Source: Nilaparvata lugens (Eukaryota; Arthropoda; Insecta; Hemiptera; Delphacidae). From it: DNA of 64,000 bases. The notes below the pieces were generated by a model, which searched no databases, was not told the DNA's origin, and saw only the letters and a list, made by a program, of their open reading frames with translations. The position numbers were made by a program, and so were the translations under genes. Shown piece after piece: positions 1-11,396 of the stretch (position 1 is its first letter; each line of letters begins with the position of its first letter). The stretch is taken from the NCBI RefSeq assembly GCF_014356525.2, contig NC_052514.1, positions 6,719,019 to 6,783,018 of the forward strand, given 5' to 3'.

Positions 1-56
1 CATGAAGCTGTGTGACACTGGTAGTCTCTCATATTGTGCCGTTCATACACTCAATT
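1..56. repeat. fragment of hAT-like MITE family F3
   Basis: The opening bases (GTGTGACACTGGTAGTCTCT and what follows) reappear almost unchanged near 59708-59759 and inverted near 58196-58240, inside two complete copies of the same short inverted-repeat element. The fragment is cut by the window edge. Confidence 0.6.
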
Positions 57-118
57 AAGAACTACGTATAAGAACTACGTATAAGAACTACGTATAAGAA
101 CTATGTATAAGAACTAAG
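57..118. repeat. 13-bp tandem repeat
   Basis: About four and a half head-to-tail copies of AGAACTACGTATA, the fourth with one substitution. A looser 'agaactaag' run recurs at 340-385. From 119 to 398 I see nothing else. Confidence 0.8.
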
Positions 119-398
119 ATGAAATAAAAACACTCAAAATCTACAGTCAAAATCTACAGTTTTATTGAAAATGAATCTGAATCATTTTCCGCTTGAAAAT
201 GTGACCTGTATGGTCACGAAACCATGGTTCTGTACCAAATAAAACTGTGTAGGATTTGATAACATAATATATGTGTGTTTTTATATCATTATGGAACGGT
301 TCCACAACATTGACAGTGACTCAGTCGAAATTTCCAGAACTAAGAACTAAGAACTGAGTACTGAGAACTAAGAACTAAGATAGCCCAACTTGAAAGTA

Positions 399-1162
399 TC
401 TATAGCCTATATATAAAAGCGAAATGGCACTCACTCACTGACTGACTGACTGACTCACTCACTCGCAGAACTAAAAATCTACCAGACCAAAAACGTTCAA
501 ATTTGGTAGGTATGTTGAGTTGGCCCTTTAGAGGCGCACTGAGAAATCTTTTGCGATATTTAAACTCTAAGGGTGGTTTTTAAGGGTTTTAAGTTCTTTT
601 AGCATGTATATTCTTCTTATTCCAATATATTAGAATTATAATTGAAATGGCCATACCATATGTTAATATAGAACTATAATCTAGAGAGAGTACCTCTTCG
701 AAACAGTTGTTCTGGTAACTAAATTAAAAATGTTGTCAGGTTGGCATTAAGTTGAGTTGACTTTGTTAGGTTGGCACCAAGTTGAAGATTGAAATGCATT
801 TTTCAAGGACCTCCTAAATACCAATTTATCCAATTAGACAAAATTAGCGTTTTCTCAGCTTTTCTGCGTTTCCTCACCTTTTCAATAATTGATTGAAATA
901 TATTAGAAAAAATTCAGTACACAGGTTTAGCTGAGGTGGAAGAATTTTGTTCGCCAAAGATACGCCGATATAGTAACAGGTGTTTTTCGAGATCAAATCG
1001 ACATAATACGTTCAAATTCGGTACAGAGGTTACGATGAGGTCTTCATGCAGGCGAGCGAAGCGAGCCCGCTGATCTCATTTTTGGACGATCCAGTGGGGG
1101 GACCAGGGGGCGGAGCCCCCTGGCTATACGGATATGGCGAGCGAAGCGTGCCTGACGGCTAG
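399..1162 (+). mobile_element. non-autonomous Helitron
   Basis: The element starts with TC after an A (398) and ends with CTAG before a T (1163), the A^T target and TC...CTRR termini expected of Helitrons. A perfect 9-bp-stem hairpin (CCAGGGGGC/GCCCCCTGG, 1103-1123) lies close to the 3' end, followed by an imperfect GGCGAGCG hairpin. The 5' end carries a CTCACTCACTGACTGACTG microsatellite. No Rep/helicase ORF is present. An inverted relative lies at 42224-42855. Confidence 0.75.
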
Positions 1163-2529
1163 TTTTCTATAATAATCGAACATTCAAATTGCCCTATTGA
1201 AATGTTCAATTAGTATAGTATGAATATAGTAATATGATTTTAAAAATAATATTGAATTTAGTAAATGAACCTATTTTGATGAAATGTTAGTCTATTGATT
1301 TATTTATTTATTCTTATGGTTTTTATCGGCAGAGAGATCCTTTTGGATGTTCTGCCTCGCCGTATTACCCAATGTCATTTCCCAACACTCAAGTTCATAG
1401 GTTATGTATTCAGTTCTTCATGTTTTCTCACTAAAAATTTACACTTCCACTTCCTGAGTTTCTATTCTATAAAGTTTAAAATCAAGAAAACTATTGATTG
1501 ACTAATTGTTATAGAATATGATATTGATTGAGCATTCATGAGACTTTTCAAATAATTGATATTATTGAATACTTTGCGGAGTGGAAATATTACAAGGAAA
1601 TCAAATTACAGTATAATTGTTGCATTACAATAGTTATAGTATTTTTGAAAAGTGATATTGCTCCTCGGAGAGATAAGATTGAATAAAATTATTTCATTAA
1701 TTTTGCCGTTTTGGGCTTGAATGGTAAGCCTACATATCTGGAAGTTATGTAATTCTGAGTATTTTGATAGACTAATGCATGAATATCACAATAAATTCAG
1801 GTTGCCTTGAATCTTACTTTATCGTACAATAAACTAGGCCTATATTCTATAAACAATCGACGATAGTTGATTATAGACGTATCATTTACTACCCTAATTT
1901 ATTATTATCTTAATAATAAAATACCATCTGATATGAATATCTATTATCTGATAATAGATAAAGATTATTGAAGATAAAACTTGAGCTATGAATAATAGAG
2001 GAGTAAGGAGTTGATATAAAAATATTGATTAGGAACAAAATTTTGACAAATTGATGAGATAATCCTTGATTTCAGCACTTGGCATTTGGGATTTCATGTA
2101 CGGTTATGCTACAGTACTACAAAGGGAGAATGGATTAGTTGAAGATGTAAAATAGAGAAATACTAGACGAAATAGAAATACAGGGAAGGAATTTGAACAC
2201 ACTGAAGGAAAAAATAGAGGAAGATATTCCACATAGAGTTGGAGAACTCTCAAAAACTGGCGATATATAAATACAGATTGTAAAGTAGAAATATTGTGAT
2301 ATACCCACCTGAAGCTATAGTTCCGTGATCTCTCATCATCATACGTCTTATTGCCCACGCACAAGCTTGGTGCTCATTTGGGCATCATCCTCAACCAAAG
2401 AATGATTATACTAATAAATAATTCATACCCTTCAGGAAAAAAACAAAAATATCAAGAAATCAGTTTTATGAGTAACCTAATATGCATATAATAACCGTGT
2501 GAACTATTGTGAAACTTTATAAATAAAAA
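1163..2529. other. AT-rich intergenic DNA, nothing recognised
   Basis: Short ORFs at 1295-1501 (+) and 2104-2364 (-) have AT-driven, low-complexity translations, no recognisable motif and no splice context that I trust. I see no RNA gene or clear repeat. Confidence 0.5.
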
Positions 2530-3488
2530 TCTGGTGTGGTGTACTCACACAACTTTCCTTGCTCATTGAACTGTAAGCCTCATTCTCAAACGAGAATAAT
2601 GTAGGGGAATAACATAATTACAATTGGCGGCAACATATTTGCAACTACGATCAGACTACCGTATATGTGTATATATAATTATTGTTTTCAGAGTACTTTT
2701 TTCTTTGTGTAAATTGTGAAATTCGATGATTTTTTTAAAGTCGTCAAAACAGCTGTTCTACAGATGAAATATCTTGACTATGACTGTGTACTTTTTATAA
2801 ACTGCTCTACCTACCTACCTCATGAACGAGATGGAGGTTACAAAGTCCATTTCTCAAGGATGGGGTGGACCCCATTAGTTTCCCAGGAAAAAGACTCATG
2901 CCAGTTGATAGATCTGATAAATAAATATACAGGGTATCAATTTGAAAAAAATCGTTAGAGCCGTTTTTGAGAAAATCGTGAAAAACATGTTTTTTTGGTA
3001 ACTGCCATTTTTCTCAAGAATATTACGGAGCTCCTGCAATTTTCCCATAAATGAGACTCATGTCAGTTCACAGGGCTTATAAATAGCTATCCATGGTATA
3101 AATTTTAAGAAAATCGTTAAAGCCGTTTTCGAGAAAACCGTGAAAAACATGGTTTTTTAGTCATTATCCGCCATTTTTCTCAAGAATATTACGGAGCTCA
3201 TGAAATTTTCCCAGTAATGAGACTCATGCTAGTTGATATGGCTTATAAATAGCTATCCATGATATAAATTTGAAGAAAATCGTTAGAGTCGTTTTCGAGA
3301 AAACCGTGAAAAACATGGTTTTTTAGTAATTATCCGCCATTTTTTCCGCCATCTTGGTTTGAATTTTATTGAATTTCTTATTGTCGGATCCTCATGGTAT
3401 AAGGATCTTAAGTTTAAAATTTCAAGTCAATCGGTTGATTGGGAATGGAGTTATCGTGTTCACAGACATACACACATACACACACACA

Positions 3489-3521
<33 letters not shown>

Positions 3522-3655
3522 CCAACACCCAAAAATCATGTTTTTGGACTCAGGGGGCCTTGAAACGTCTAGAAAACTGGAAATTGGGTTACCTTAATTT
3601 TTTTTGGAAAGCAATACTTTCCTTACCTATGGTAGTAGGGCAAGGAAAGTAAAAA
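2525..3655 (+). mobile_element. MITE-like element F6 (copy 1)
   Basis: The ends carry inverted ACTTTCCTTGC ... GCAAGGAAAGT. Inside are three diverged direct repeats of a block containing 'atcgttaaagccgttttcgag' and 'attacggagctc'. Other copies: 45300-45789 (minus, one end missing) and 56754-57579 (plus). The ORF at 2716-2958 falls in the repeat and is not a gene. Confidence 0.7.
3468..3520. repeat. (CA)n microsatellite
   Basis: CA/ACAC run interrupted once, sitting inside element F6. The F6 copy at 56754-57579 has a shorter CA run in the same place (about 57418-57442), so it is an inherited part of the element. Confidence 0.9.
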
Positions 3656-3689
3656 CATGACACTTCAAATCTTTCAAAATTCTTTGAAC

Positions 3690-3826
3690 TTTAGATTTCC
3701 TCAGTAAGAACATAACCTATTTTTTCGGACATTTCATTATTTATCAAAATTTGGGAACAGAATAGTTTTGGGCTATGCCTGTTGTTCTATCCCGATCATA
3801 TTCATATGATTTGTAATTATATCAAC
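3690..3826 (+). repeat. dispersed repeat F10, copy 1
   Basis: A stretch containing 'gggctatgcctgttgttcta' and 'catatgatttgtaattatat' is found in reverse complement at 6783-6915. The two make an inverted pair about 3 kb apart. Confidence 0.7.
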
Positions 3827-4394
3827 GAATAAAAATAAAAATCGAAATAAAACCAAAGGATGTATGAAGTGTCGACAATAGTAATTATCACAACCGATTT
3901 TTCCTCCTTCAACTCATTTCCACCTCTTTTATTTTCAATCACATTATTCATCCAGTAATAAATAAAATGCACGCCCAAGCCTGACCATTAGCCGAAGTCA
4001 AGTCACGCCGACTCACGACGCTAAACGTTCGGGTGACCTTGCTTCTCGCAGTTGTTGTATAACAGTTTATTGATATCAGTTATTGACTAACAGTGTCATG
4101 TATCTAGTGGACGCGGATATGGGTGTACAGGGTGCACGAAATAAAAGTAAAAGTAGAGTGGATACGGAGTAAAGTAAATCCGGGACCTCTCTCTCGCTCC
4201 AAGGTTGGTTCTAGGGCGAGTGTCTTTGAAAGTTGAATGATTTTCCCGATTTATTGAAAGTTGGTGCAAATTGCAAATTGGAAAAAATGACTCAGAAGGC
4301 TCTCTAGAAATCAAAATATTTCATGATATGACTTATTTCATGTAAAACAAATAATGTTAATGTTGAATACCCTACTCCCCATGATTGAGATAAT
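3827..4394. other. intergenic, nothing recognised
   Basis: No supported gene. The ORF at 4096-4314 (-) has no motif and no codon-use signal that sets it apart. A short GC-richer patch lies near 3970-4050. Confidence 0.5.
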
Positions 4395-4625
4395 AATGAG
4401 CGCTGCTATCCAGAGATTGTAAGTTTGGTGTAAGGGTAAGCATTCCTGACTGGCAATTGGGAGGTACCGGGTTCGATTCCCAAGCTGGCAACTAATTTTT
4501 GGATAGTAGTTCTCATCGAATTTCCATCAAGCTGTTTACCCTGTTGTCAGTATTTGCAGTAGCAGAAGTCTTCAGGGTGAATTACAGCATTTAATTTGGA
4601 CTTTCGTTTAATAATAATAATTAAT
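4395..4625 (+). mobile_element. tRNA-derived SINE, copy 1
   Basis: A perfect RNA polymerase III B box (GGTTCGATTCC, 4470-4480) lies about 46 bp after an A-box-like TGGTGTAAGGGT (4425 onward). The tRNA-like head is followed by a unique body and an AAT-rich tail (TTTAATAATAATAATTAATT), a typical SINE layout. The head is not cloverleaf-complete, so it is not a functional tRNA gene. A second copy begins 312 bp downstream. Confidence 0.75.
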
Positions 4626-4706
4626 TCATTAGCATTTCATTTGAATAATTGCAATATCTCACTAATTACCATCTGTAGACTGGCTGGCCACTAAGGCTTT
4701 GTATAA

Positions 4707-4945
4707 AATGAGCGCTGCTATCCAGGGATGGTCAGTTTGGTGTAAGGGTAAGCATTCCTGACCGGCAATTAGGAGGTGCTGGGTTCGATTCCCGGGCTGA
4801 CAAATAATTTTCGAATTGTAGCGCTCATCGAATTTCCATCAAGCTGTTTACACTGTTGTCAATATTTTCAGTAGCAGAAGTCTTCAGGGTAAATTACAGC
4901 ATTTAATTTGGATTTTCGTTTAAAAATAATAAATAATTTATTATA
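4707..4945 (+). mobile_element. tRNA-derived SINE, copy 2
   Basis: Same head, body and AAT-rich tail as the copy at 4395-4625. The B box is GGTTCGATTCC at 4782-4792. It matches copy 1 along its whole length with scattered substitutions, in the same orientation, after an 85-bp spacer. Confidence 0.75.
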
Positions 4946-5022
4946 TTGTCAACTCCTCAATACTGGATGAAAACTACGAAATTGTTATTGTTGCTTAAAA
5001 TATTGTTACAAGCACTAATTCA

Positions 5023-5200
5023 AACGTTACGTACAGACTTACGTGTCACAAACACAAGGATATTTCGCTTTTCATCAGCTGATCTGCTTATATCCTTCTG
5101 TATCTTACTGTTTCCGTATAAATACAGATATAATAATCATAGCTTCAGCTGATGAAAAGTGAATGCGCGCGTTCGTGGCGCATAAGTCTGTACTAACGTT
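5023..5200. mobile_element. palindromic MITE F4 (diverged copy)
   Basis: Inverted arms: AACGTTACGTACAGACTTA... pairs with ...TAAGTCTGTACTAACGTT, and TTTTCATCAGCTGAT pairs with TCAGCTGATGAAAA. Better-conserved relatives are at 51839-52011 and 61613-61785. Confidence 0.65.
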
Positions 5201-5565
5201 TTAAACAACAACACAATAAATTCCTCAATTCTCAACATTTCAAATTTTATTCATATCTATGATATAATGTACTCTCTTAATCTTTCAATGAACAAGTCAA
5301 ATTAATTTATCAATTTAGGTATTGATATTATGTTCATTTTTCATTTCGCTTTGAAATCTGAGAATCGAACCAGTTGCTCTCTTATATAAAAAAATTATAT
5401 AAACTTTTACTAACCGTGATGTACAATACCTACTTGAATTCCAATGCTAATAATAGAAGGACCTATGTTTTTTTTCTACTTGGTTTTAGTTGAATTCCTA
5501 ACCATCATAATGTCAATAAAAAAAATATTTAAATATTAACTTGACCGTGAGGATATTTACTTGAA
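5201..5565. other. intergenic, nothing recognised
   Basis: AT-rich unique-looking DNA between MITE F4 and MITE F2. Confidence 0.5.
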
Positions 5566-5835
5566 GTGAGGTCTAAGATTCAAGTCGACGGTTTTGCATT
5601 TCTCTTTATGTTTAAATATTCATATGTTCCGCATTTACGGCGCAACGCAGCAATAGATTTTCATGAAATTTGACAGGTATGCTCCTTTTTAAATCGCGCG
5701 TCGACGTATATACAAGGTTCTTGGAAATTTTGAATTTCAAGGGGAATATAAAAGGAAAAGAAGCCTCCTTCATACGCCAATATTAGAGTAAAAATCAGAC
5801 TATAGAATTATTCATAATAAATCAGCTGTCGAGTG
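5566..5835 (+). mobile_element. MITE-like element F2 (copy 1)
   Basis: It contains GTGAGGTCTAAGATTCAAGT at the left and GCGTCGACGTATATACAAGG inside. Other copies: 44265-44911 (+) and 46876-47285 (-). At 5818-5950 an 82-bp segment beginning ATAAATCAGCTG is present twice in direct order. Confidence 0.65.
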
Positions 5836-5990
5836 GTTTATAAATTGCATGCCATGACGCATGCAATTCAATATCTCAATGTAACTTGATAAAAAATCAG
5901 CTGCTGTGTGGACTATTAATTGCATGCCCCATTGAATGCAATTTTTATGCACTATCAAACGACCAATGCTGTCAGTTTGAAGTGAATCTA

Positions 5991-6342
5991 TAGTGAGGGT
6001 CACGTTATAATGGCAGTGGAGAAAGATAGAAGATCAACGTTACCGATCCTCAGTCTTGTCAATTCCTTCTATAGACACTAGCTGATACAGGCTTATTGAT
6101 GTAATATTAACTTTTCATTCTCATTTTAAAAAATCAAATATATTTTATATATAGATATTGTATTTTTCAATAATTTCATAATTAAGATGAAATATTTTGT
6201 TGATTAATTATCAATTCCACATGGTTGAAAGACGACAGAGCAAAGCGAGAAAGAGATAGCGCTATCCTCTTTGTTGAATGATAGACAAGGATAGCAATAC
6301 CATTGCCAATCAAACACTGCCATTATAACGTGGACCTCACTA
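5991..6342 (+). mobile_element. MITE F1, copy a
   Basis: Terminal inverted repeats AGTGAGGGTCACGTTATAAT / ATTATAACGTGGACCTCACT, bounded by TA on both sides, about 350 bp with no coding capacity. TA flanks suggest, but do not prove, mobilisation by a Tc1/mariner-type transposase. Six further copies or fragments lie in this window. Confidence 0.8.
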
Positions 6343-6782
6343 GAGGGCTGACAGTAACACAGCTACGTTGGTGGCATCTGGAGATTTATTACTTTCAGAT
6401 TGTACCTTCTATATATCTTTCTATCTATCACAAGAATGTGCAGTAAACTCTGCTACCTATTTCAGCGATATGTTACGAAACAAATCCACCGCACAAGTTG
6501 AAATAGTAAACTGCCCTATATTCTAGAAATTCTCGATCTTGAAGAAATTGAGTTTTTCATCATCAAGGGTATAAGGGTAACGAGCAGTTGGTGGGAGATC
6601 ACCTATAATGAGTTTCAGGTTATAGAGTCTGTAGAAATGATAGGATGGCATGATTGCCAATTCTCTTCTTGCACTATGTTATGTTTGAAGGGACGGATTC
6701 AAGGATCCAAAGGTTCAAAGAACCCCACACGTTAACTGGAGCTTATTGCACCAAGTAGATAGCTGTGTTTATTTAGTTATTT
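6343..6782. other. intergenic, nothing recognised
   Basis: No supported feature. Confidence 0.5.
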
Positions 6783-6915
6783 TTTGATATAATTACAAAT
6801 CATATGAATATGATCGGGATAGGACAACAGGCATAGCCCAAAACTATCAGGTTCCCAAATTTTGATAAATAATAGAATGTCCGAAAAAAAGATTATGTTC
6901 TTACTGAGGAAAGTT
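6783..6915 (-). repeat. dispersed repeat F10, copy 2
   Basis: Reverse complement of 3690-3826, with a few substitutions. Confidence 0.7.
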
Positions 6916-7406
6916 GAAGCTCGAAGTTCTGTCAAAAATATATAATATCAGCTAACATTTTTGAATTGAGAATGATTAAAATACCAAATTATAGACAAAT
7001 ATTGCACATAATATCACCGCACTTTGAAAAAATTGAGTTATTTCAGAAAATTTTGAAGCCAAAAATATACACACAACTTTCCACTAGCTATTACCACAGT
7101 GTTTCAAGTTATACCGGTATATCTGATATGATATTGATTGTTCATCATACCAAATAATAGTCAATACTTCTATCTCAAATATACTTCATTCACCAATGAA
7201 ATGAATCCGTTATTATTTAATCATGCTGTTATCTAGTTTGAATTTAGATTTTACAATTCAACCATTGATAGAAACAATAAATTAGTTGTGAAGAAATAAT
7301 ATAGTTGTAGTCTTAAATAATCACTCAGCATTCCATCCAAGACTTACGAATTCAATTTATTGTATTTTTCCAGATTTTACGATTCCAGTTTTACTAAACT
7401 GTAGTT
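6916..7406. other. intergenic, nothing recognised
   Basis: AT-rich. The ORF at 6966-7157 (+) is unsupported. Confidence 0.5.
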
Positions 7407-8590
7407 ATTTTGTGCACTTGTATTTGAACTTTGAACCAAGACATGCAACAGGTCGCCGATTCTACTTGGAGTTGGACTTTGAACTCACAACTTCCTCAGA
7501 CATTCAACAGGTGGCCGAACAGTTTTTGGGGTGAATGACCTCATATTTGGTGCACTTGTATTTGGACTTTGAACTCAGACATGCAACAGGTTGCCGATTT
7601 CACTTAGAGTTGGACTTTGAACTCACAACTTCCTCAGACATTCAACAGGTGGCCGAACAGTTTTTGGGGTGAATGACCTCTTTTTGGTGCACTTGTATTT
7701 GGACTCTGAACTCAGACATGCAACAGGTTGCCGATTCTACTTGGAGTTGGACTTTGAACTCACAACTTTCTCAGACATTCAACAGGTGGCCGAACAGTTT
7801 TTGAGGTGAATGACCTCTTTTATGGTGCACTTGTATTTGGACTTTGAACTCAGACATGCAACAGGCACCGATTCTACTTTGAGTCGGACTTTGAACTTAC
7901 AACTTCCTCAGACATCCACCAGGTGGCCGATCAGTTTTTGAGGTGAATGACCTCCTATTTTGTGCACTTGTATTTGGACTTTGAACTCAGACATGCAACA
8001 GGTCACCGATTCTACTTGGAGTTTGACTTTGAACTCACAAATTCCTCAGACATTCAACAGGTGGCCGAACAGTTTTTGGGGTGAATGACCTCTTTTTTGG
8101 TGCACTTGTATTTGGACTTTGAACACAGACCTACAACAGGACGCCGATTCTAGTTGGAGTTGGACTTTGAACTCACAACTTCCTCAGACATTCAACAGGT
8201 GGCCGATCAGTTTTTGGGGTAAATGACCTCTTATTTTGTGCACTTGTATTTGGACTTTGAACTCAGACATGCAACAGGTCACCGATTCTACTTGGAGTTG
8301 AACTTTGAACTCACAACTTTCTCATACATTCAACAGGTGGCCGATCAGTTTTTGGGGTGAATGACCTCTCATTTTGTGCACTTGTATTCGGACTTCGAAC
8401 TCAGACATGCAACAGGTCGCCGATTCTACTTGGAGTTGGACTTTGCACTCACAACTTCCTCAGACATTCGACAGGTGGCCGATCAGTTTGTGGGGTGAAT
8501 GACCTCTTTTTTAGTGTACTTATATCCGGACTTCAAACACAGACTTGCAACAGGTCGCCGATTCTACTTGGAGTTGGACTTTGTACTTAG
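7407..8590 (+). repeat. 138-bp satellite array, about 8.5 units
   Basis: TGCACTTGTATTTGGACTTT recurs at 7413, 7551, 7688, 7826, 7963, 8101, 8239 and 8377, with a diverged copy at 8515. The period is 137-138 bp. Each unit holds two related halves of about 69 bp: CAGACATGCAACAGGTCGCC and CAGACATTCAACAGGTGGCC. The array is therefore a dimer of an older monomer. ORFs across it are by-products of a period divisible by three. Confidence 0.95.
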
Positions 8591-8679
8591 TTCTTGAAGT
8601 AGTTGAGATAATTCTAGAAAAATGCAGATTTTGGGCGTATTTTTGTGCATTTTTCCATATCTGTTGTTACTGCGACTCT

Positions 8680-8802
8680 AGATGGCCAACTGAACATACA
8701 TGCCCAATTTTAACCCATTTGATCCAGTAGATTTTTAGTTCTGTTGATTATGAATGTGTGAGTGAACAAATCAGTGTCACTTCGTTTTCATATAAATAGA
8801 TT
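8680..8802 (-). mobile_element. diverged Helitron 5'-end fragment
   Basis: GGCCAACTGAACATAC, then GTAGATTTTTAGTT, a GTGAGTGA run and a CACTTCGTTTTCATATAAATAG end follow the same order as the 5' end of the minus-strand Helitron at 42224-42855, with many substitutions. Confidence 0.55.
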
Positions 8803-8945
8803 TTTTTTAAGAAGAATCAACAGTTAATTTCTATCAGATATTCTACCGGTATTTGCTATCCACTATAGAAAGCACTGGCAAGGCAGAGAATCGGCAACGC
8901 GGTTCTCCTATCTTCACTGTCATTATAACCTGTACGACCTCACTA
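8803..8945 (-). mobile_element. MITE F1, copy b (half element)
   Basis: It ends in CATTATAACCTGTACGACCTCACTA-type terminal repeat and shares the 'ggcaaggcagagaatcggcaac' interior of copy e. The other half is missing; the Helitron fragment adjoins the break. Confidence 0.65.
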
Positions 8946-9190
8946 TATAAGAGTTAATTCTTGTTCTCCTAACAAGGAGAACTCAAGCAAGCTCTCAAAA
9001 TATTTATCAACTGTCAATAGCAGTTTTGAAACTCTCTATTTCAATAATAATTATTAAAATGTAATTATTATTAAGAGGATAATTATTATCCTCTCGATCT
9101 ACACTCTATACGATATTGCCAAGCTGTATGCAGCCTATACTTAGGGACAATATTATCTTCCACTATAAGCTACTTAGTAGCTTAGTAGCT
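8946..9190. other. short intergenic stretch
   Basis: AT-rich with a small hairpin (GAGGATAATTATTATCCTC, 9075-9093). Nothing else seen. Confidence 0.45.
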
Positions 9191-9191
9191 T

Positions 9192-9646
9192 AATATCGGG
9201 GCACCGAGTTTCGCTGGTTATTTTAATTTATTGATAAACAGAACATAATTCTCTAAAATGATCGTGTTTATATTTCACAGCTGGCTATAATGTCATCTTA
9301 TGAATTTCGGGGATGCGATATTTTGATTTTTCACATACTCACTCGCTCACTCACTTTTTTACTATCCACAGCTGTTTCAGCCAAGGATGAATTATCCTTC
9401 TAATGTCGTTCAGCGAGTTTTCCCAAGGATGAGACCTAGTGCAATCAAATATTTATCATAAACCTACTATGTTCCAAATTTCGTAAAAATCGTTAGAGCC
9501 GTTTTCGAGATCCATTAAACATAGATAACGAGATATAAAAATTACCAGATATAAAAATAAACCAGATATAAAAATAAACCAGATATAAAAATATCCAGAT
9601 ATACAGAAATTGTATAAATACAGAAATTGCTCACTCAATATAATAT
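9192..9646 (+). mobile_element. element F5, copy a (hairpin-ended, variable tail)
   Basis: One end carries CACCGAGTTTCGCTGG, the other a tail of repeated ACCAGATATAAAAATA before ATACAGAAATTGCTCACTCA. Between them is 'atcgttagagccgttttcgag'. Copies: 11383-12170 (-), 40905-41623 (-), 47546-48448 (+). Class not assigned; a Helentron-like rolling-circle element is one option because of the terminal hairpin and simple-repeat tail. Confidence 0.6.
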
Positions 9647-9664
9647 GATAAGCGTTGAAGCTAC

Positions 9665-9866
9665 CGCAAAAACGCGAAATTGGAAATGTTCGGAACTCAA
9701 AAATGTATACGTGAATTTACAAATTCCCGCAGCTGCTGGCAGTACTTCAGTGTAGAAACTCCATGTCCCTCCATCCACCATGATCTGACAAGAATTATAT
9801 GAAACACTCCACAAAACATTATACTCTATGTAGTTTACACCCTCATTTACATAAGTCGTGCCCAAA
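9665..9866 (-). CDS. candidate isolated exon, fibronectin-III-like C-terminal half
   Basis: On the minus strand an acceptor-like 'gatgatatttcag' ends at 9867 and is followed by 201 nt of open frame. Its translation looks less AT-driven than its surroundings and ends in FQFRVFAVAS, similar to the last strands of fibronectin type III domains ([YF]xFRVxAxN). A possible donor, GCG^GTAGCT, ends the exon at 9665. The frame stays open to 9635. There is no ATG; the frame opens with TTG, so this could only be an internal exon or a pseudogene piece. I see no neighbouring exons. The resemblance is by eye and could be chance. Confidence 0.28.
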
Positions 9867-9997
9867 CTGAAATATCATCCACCAGAACATAAAATAGATT
9901 TATTTGCATGTTTATTATCTCGATTCTAGAGCTGCAATAGAATCATTATAATATTGTACTATAACTATATCGATCTCACCGAATACGTGGTTGTAGT

Positions 9998-10362
9998 ATA
10001 TATACATCCACGTAATAATGACAGTGTTTGATAAGCAATGGTATTGCTATCCTTGTCTATCATTCAACAAAGCAGATAGCGCTATCTCTTTCTCGCTTTG
10101 CTCTGTTGCCAGATCATCTTTCAACAATGTAGAATTGATAATTGGTTAACAGAATATATCATCTTAATCATTGAAATTATTGATAAATATAATTTTCTTG
10201 ATTAATCAAATATAATTGATTATTTTAAACGAGAATGAACAGTTAATATTACATCGATAAACCTGTATCAGCTACCATCGATAGAAGGCATTGACAAGAC
10301 AGAGGTTCGGCAACGTTGCTCTGCTATCTTTCTCCACTGCCATTATAACGTGGACCACACTA
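9998..10362 (+). mobile_element. MITE F1, copy c
   Basis: Left end TCCACGTAATAATGACAGTG, right end CACTGCCATTATAACGTGGA then CCACACTA. Interior as in the other F1 copies (GATAGACAAGGATAGCAATA in reverse). Confidence 0.75.
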
Positions 10363-10800
10363 TAGTAAGATTAAATTCACAACTGTCAGTATTTCTTATA
10401 GAAAAACACTATCGCTTCCCATTGAAACCATGCTGACATATCAATTTGGATCTCACTGACTATATATTCATCCTACTTGATTTCAAGCACGTATATACAG
10501 ATATAGCCTACAATATGGAAATAGTAAACTAATAAAACGACGGCGTGTAATACTGGTATATATGCAACACATATAGAGGACATTATATATCATGCGCAAT
10601 GTTGATTTCTTCTTGTTCAAACGTGTATATGTCAAATAAGTTGGTTTGCTACTATATTTTACTGGTTCAAATCCTTTCACTTTTCAAGTAACAGCCAACA
10701 CCTACTAATATTCTAAAGGCGTTTGTTTGTTTTATTCAAAGATTTAAATGTAGGCTACTTATTATTGGATGTATTCATATAACGTATTAGTGCATTTATT
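10363..10800. other. intergenic, nothing recognised
   Basis: The ORF at 10483-10680 (-) is unsupported. Confidence 0.45.
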
Positions 10801-10805
10801 GTAGA

Positions 10806-10892
10806 ATGAAAACAATATAAAAACTTCAAGTACCCTTTGATTAAAAAAATTAAAATAAAAAGGTACGTAAAGTTTTTATATTGTTTTTATTT
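10806..10892. repeat. hairpin-forming inverted repeat
   Basis: AAAACAATATAAAAACTT pairs with AAGTTTTTATATTGTTTT across a loop of about 40 bp. Confidence 0.6.
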
Positions 10893-11382
10893 GAATCAAG
10901 TAGTCCATATAAGCGAAGCGATTTTATTGTAGAATGAGTATAATAGTAGTGTATTAGTGTCTGCTGTATTTGGTGAGAATGATGGTAATAAAGCGATCAA
11001 GGGTCATGAAATCATGAAAATTGAACAATAGGGTCATAAAATTATTGTACCAGTTCTGTTTGGATCCAGTTGTTTCAAAATACTTGAATGATAGTCATTG
11101 TTCAATACTATAATATTCCTTTGTAGTATTTTCGTGATAGAAATTGAGTTTTGTAGTACTGTACTTGTGCTTTTTAATACTAGAACAAATTTAGTGTTGT
11201 TTGTGATGTTGAACAATGTACAAGCATTCATGTTAACAAATTCAAATTAAGATTGAAATTTTTATTCACTAAAAGAAGCATACAGTATATAAACAAGTGA
11301 ATTAATCAGCCATATGGACCTCTAGGGTCTGTATTTGGGTCTACATCTATATAAGGCATGATAAAATCCAATACTATTAGAC
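10893..11382. other. intergenic, nothing recognised
   Basis: The ORF at 11034-11231 (-) shows no motif. Confidence 0.45.
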
Positions 11383-11396
11383 GAGCAGATTCTGTT

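Noticed and set aside
2716..2958. 80-codon ORF with a plausible protein-like sequence
   Set aside because: The same sequence occurs inverted inside another copy of element F6 near 45400-45600 and belongs to the repeat.
4424..4495. Functional tRNA gene
   Set aside because: A and B boxes are present but the sequence does not fold into a full cloverleaf with paired acceptor ends, and the same head plus body recurs as a SINE.
7407..8590. CRISPR-like array
   Set aside because: The whole 138-bp unit repeats without unique spacers, and the DNA is eukaryotic.
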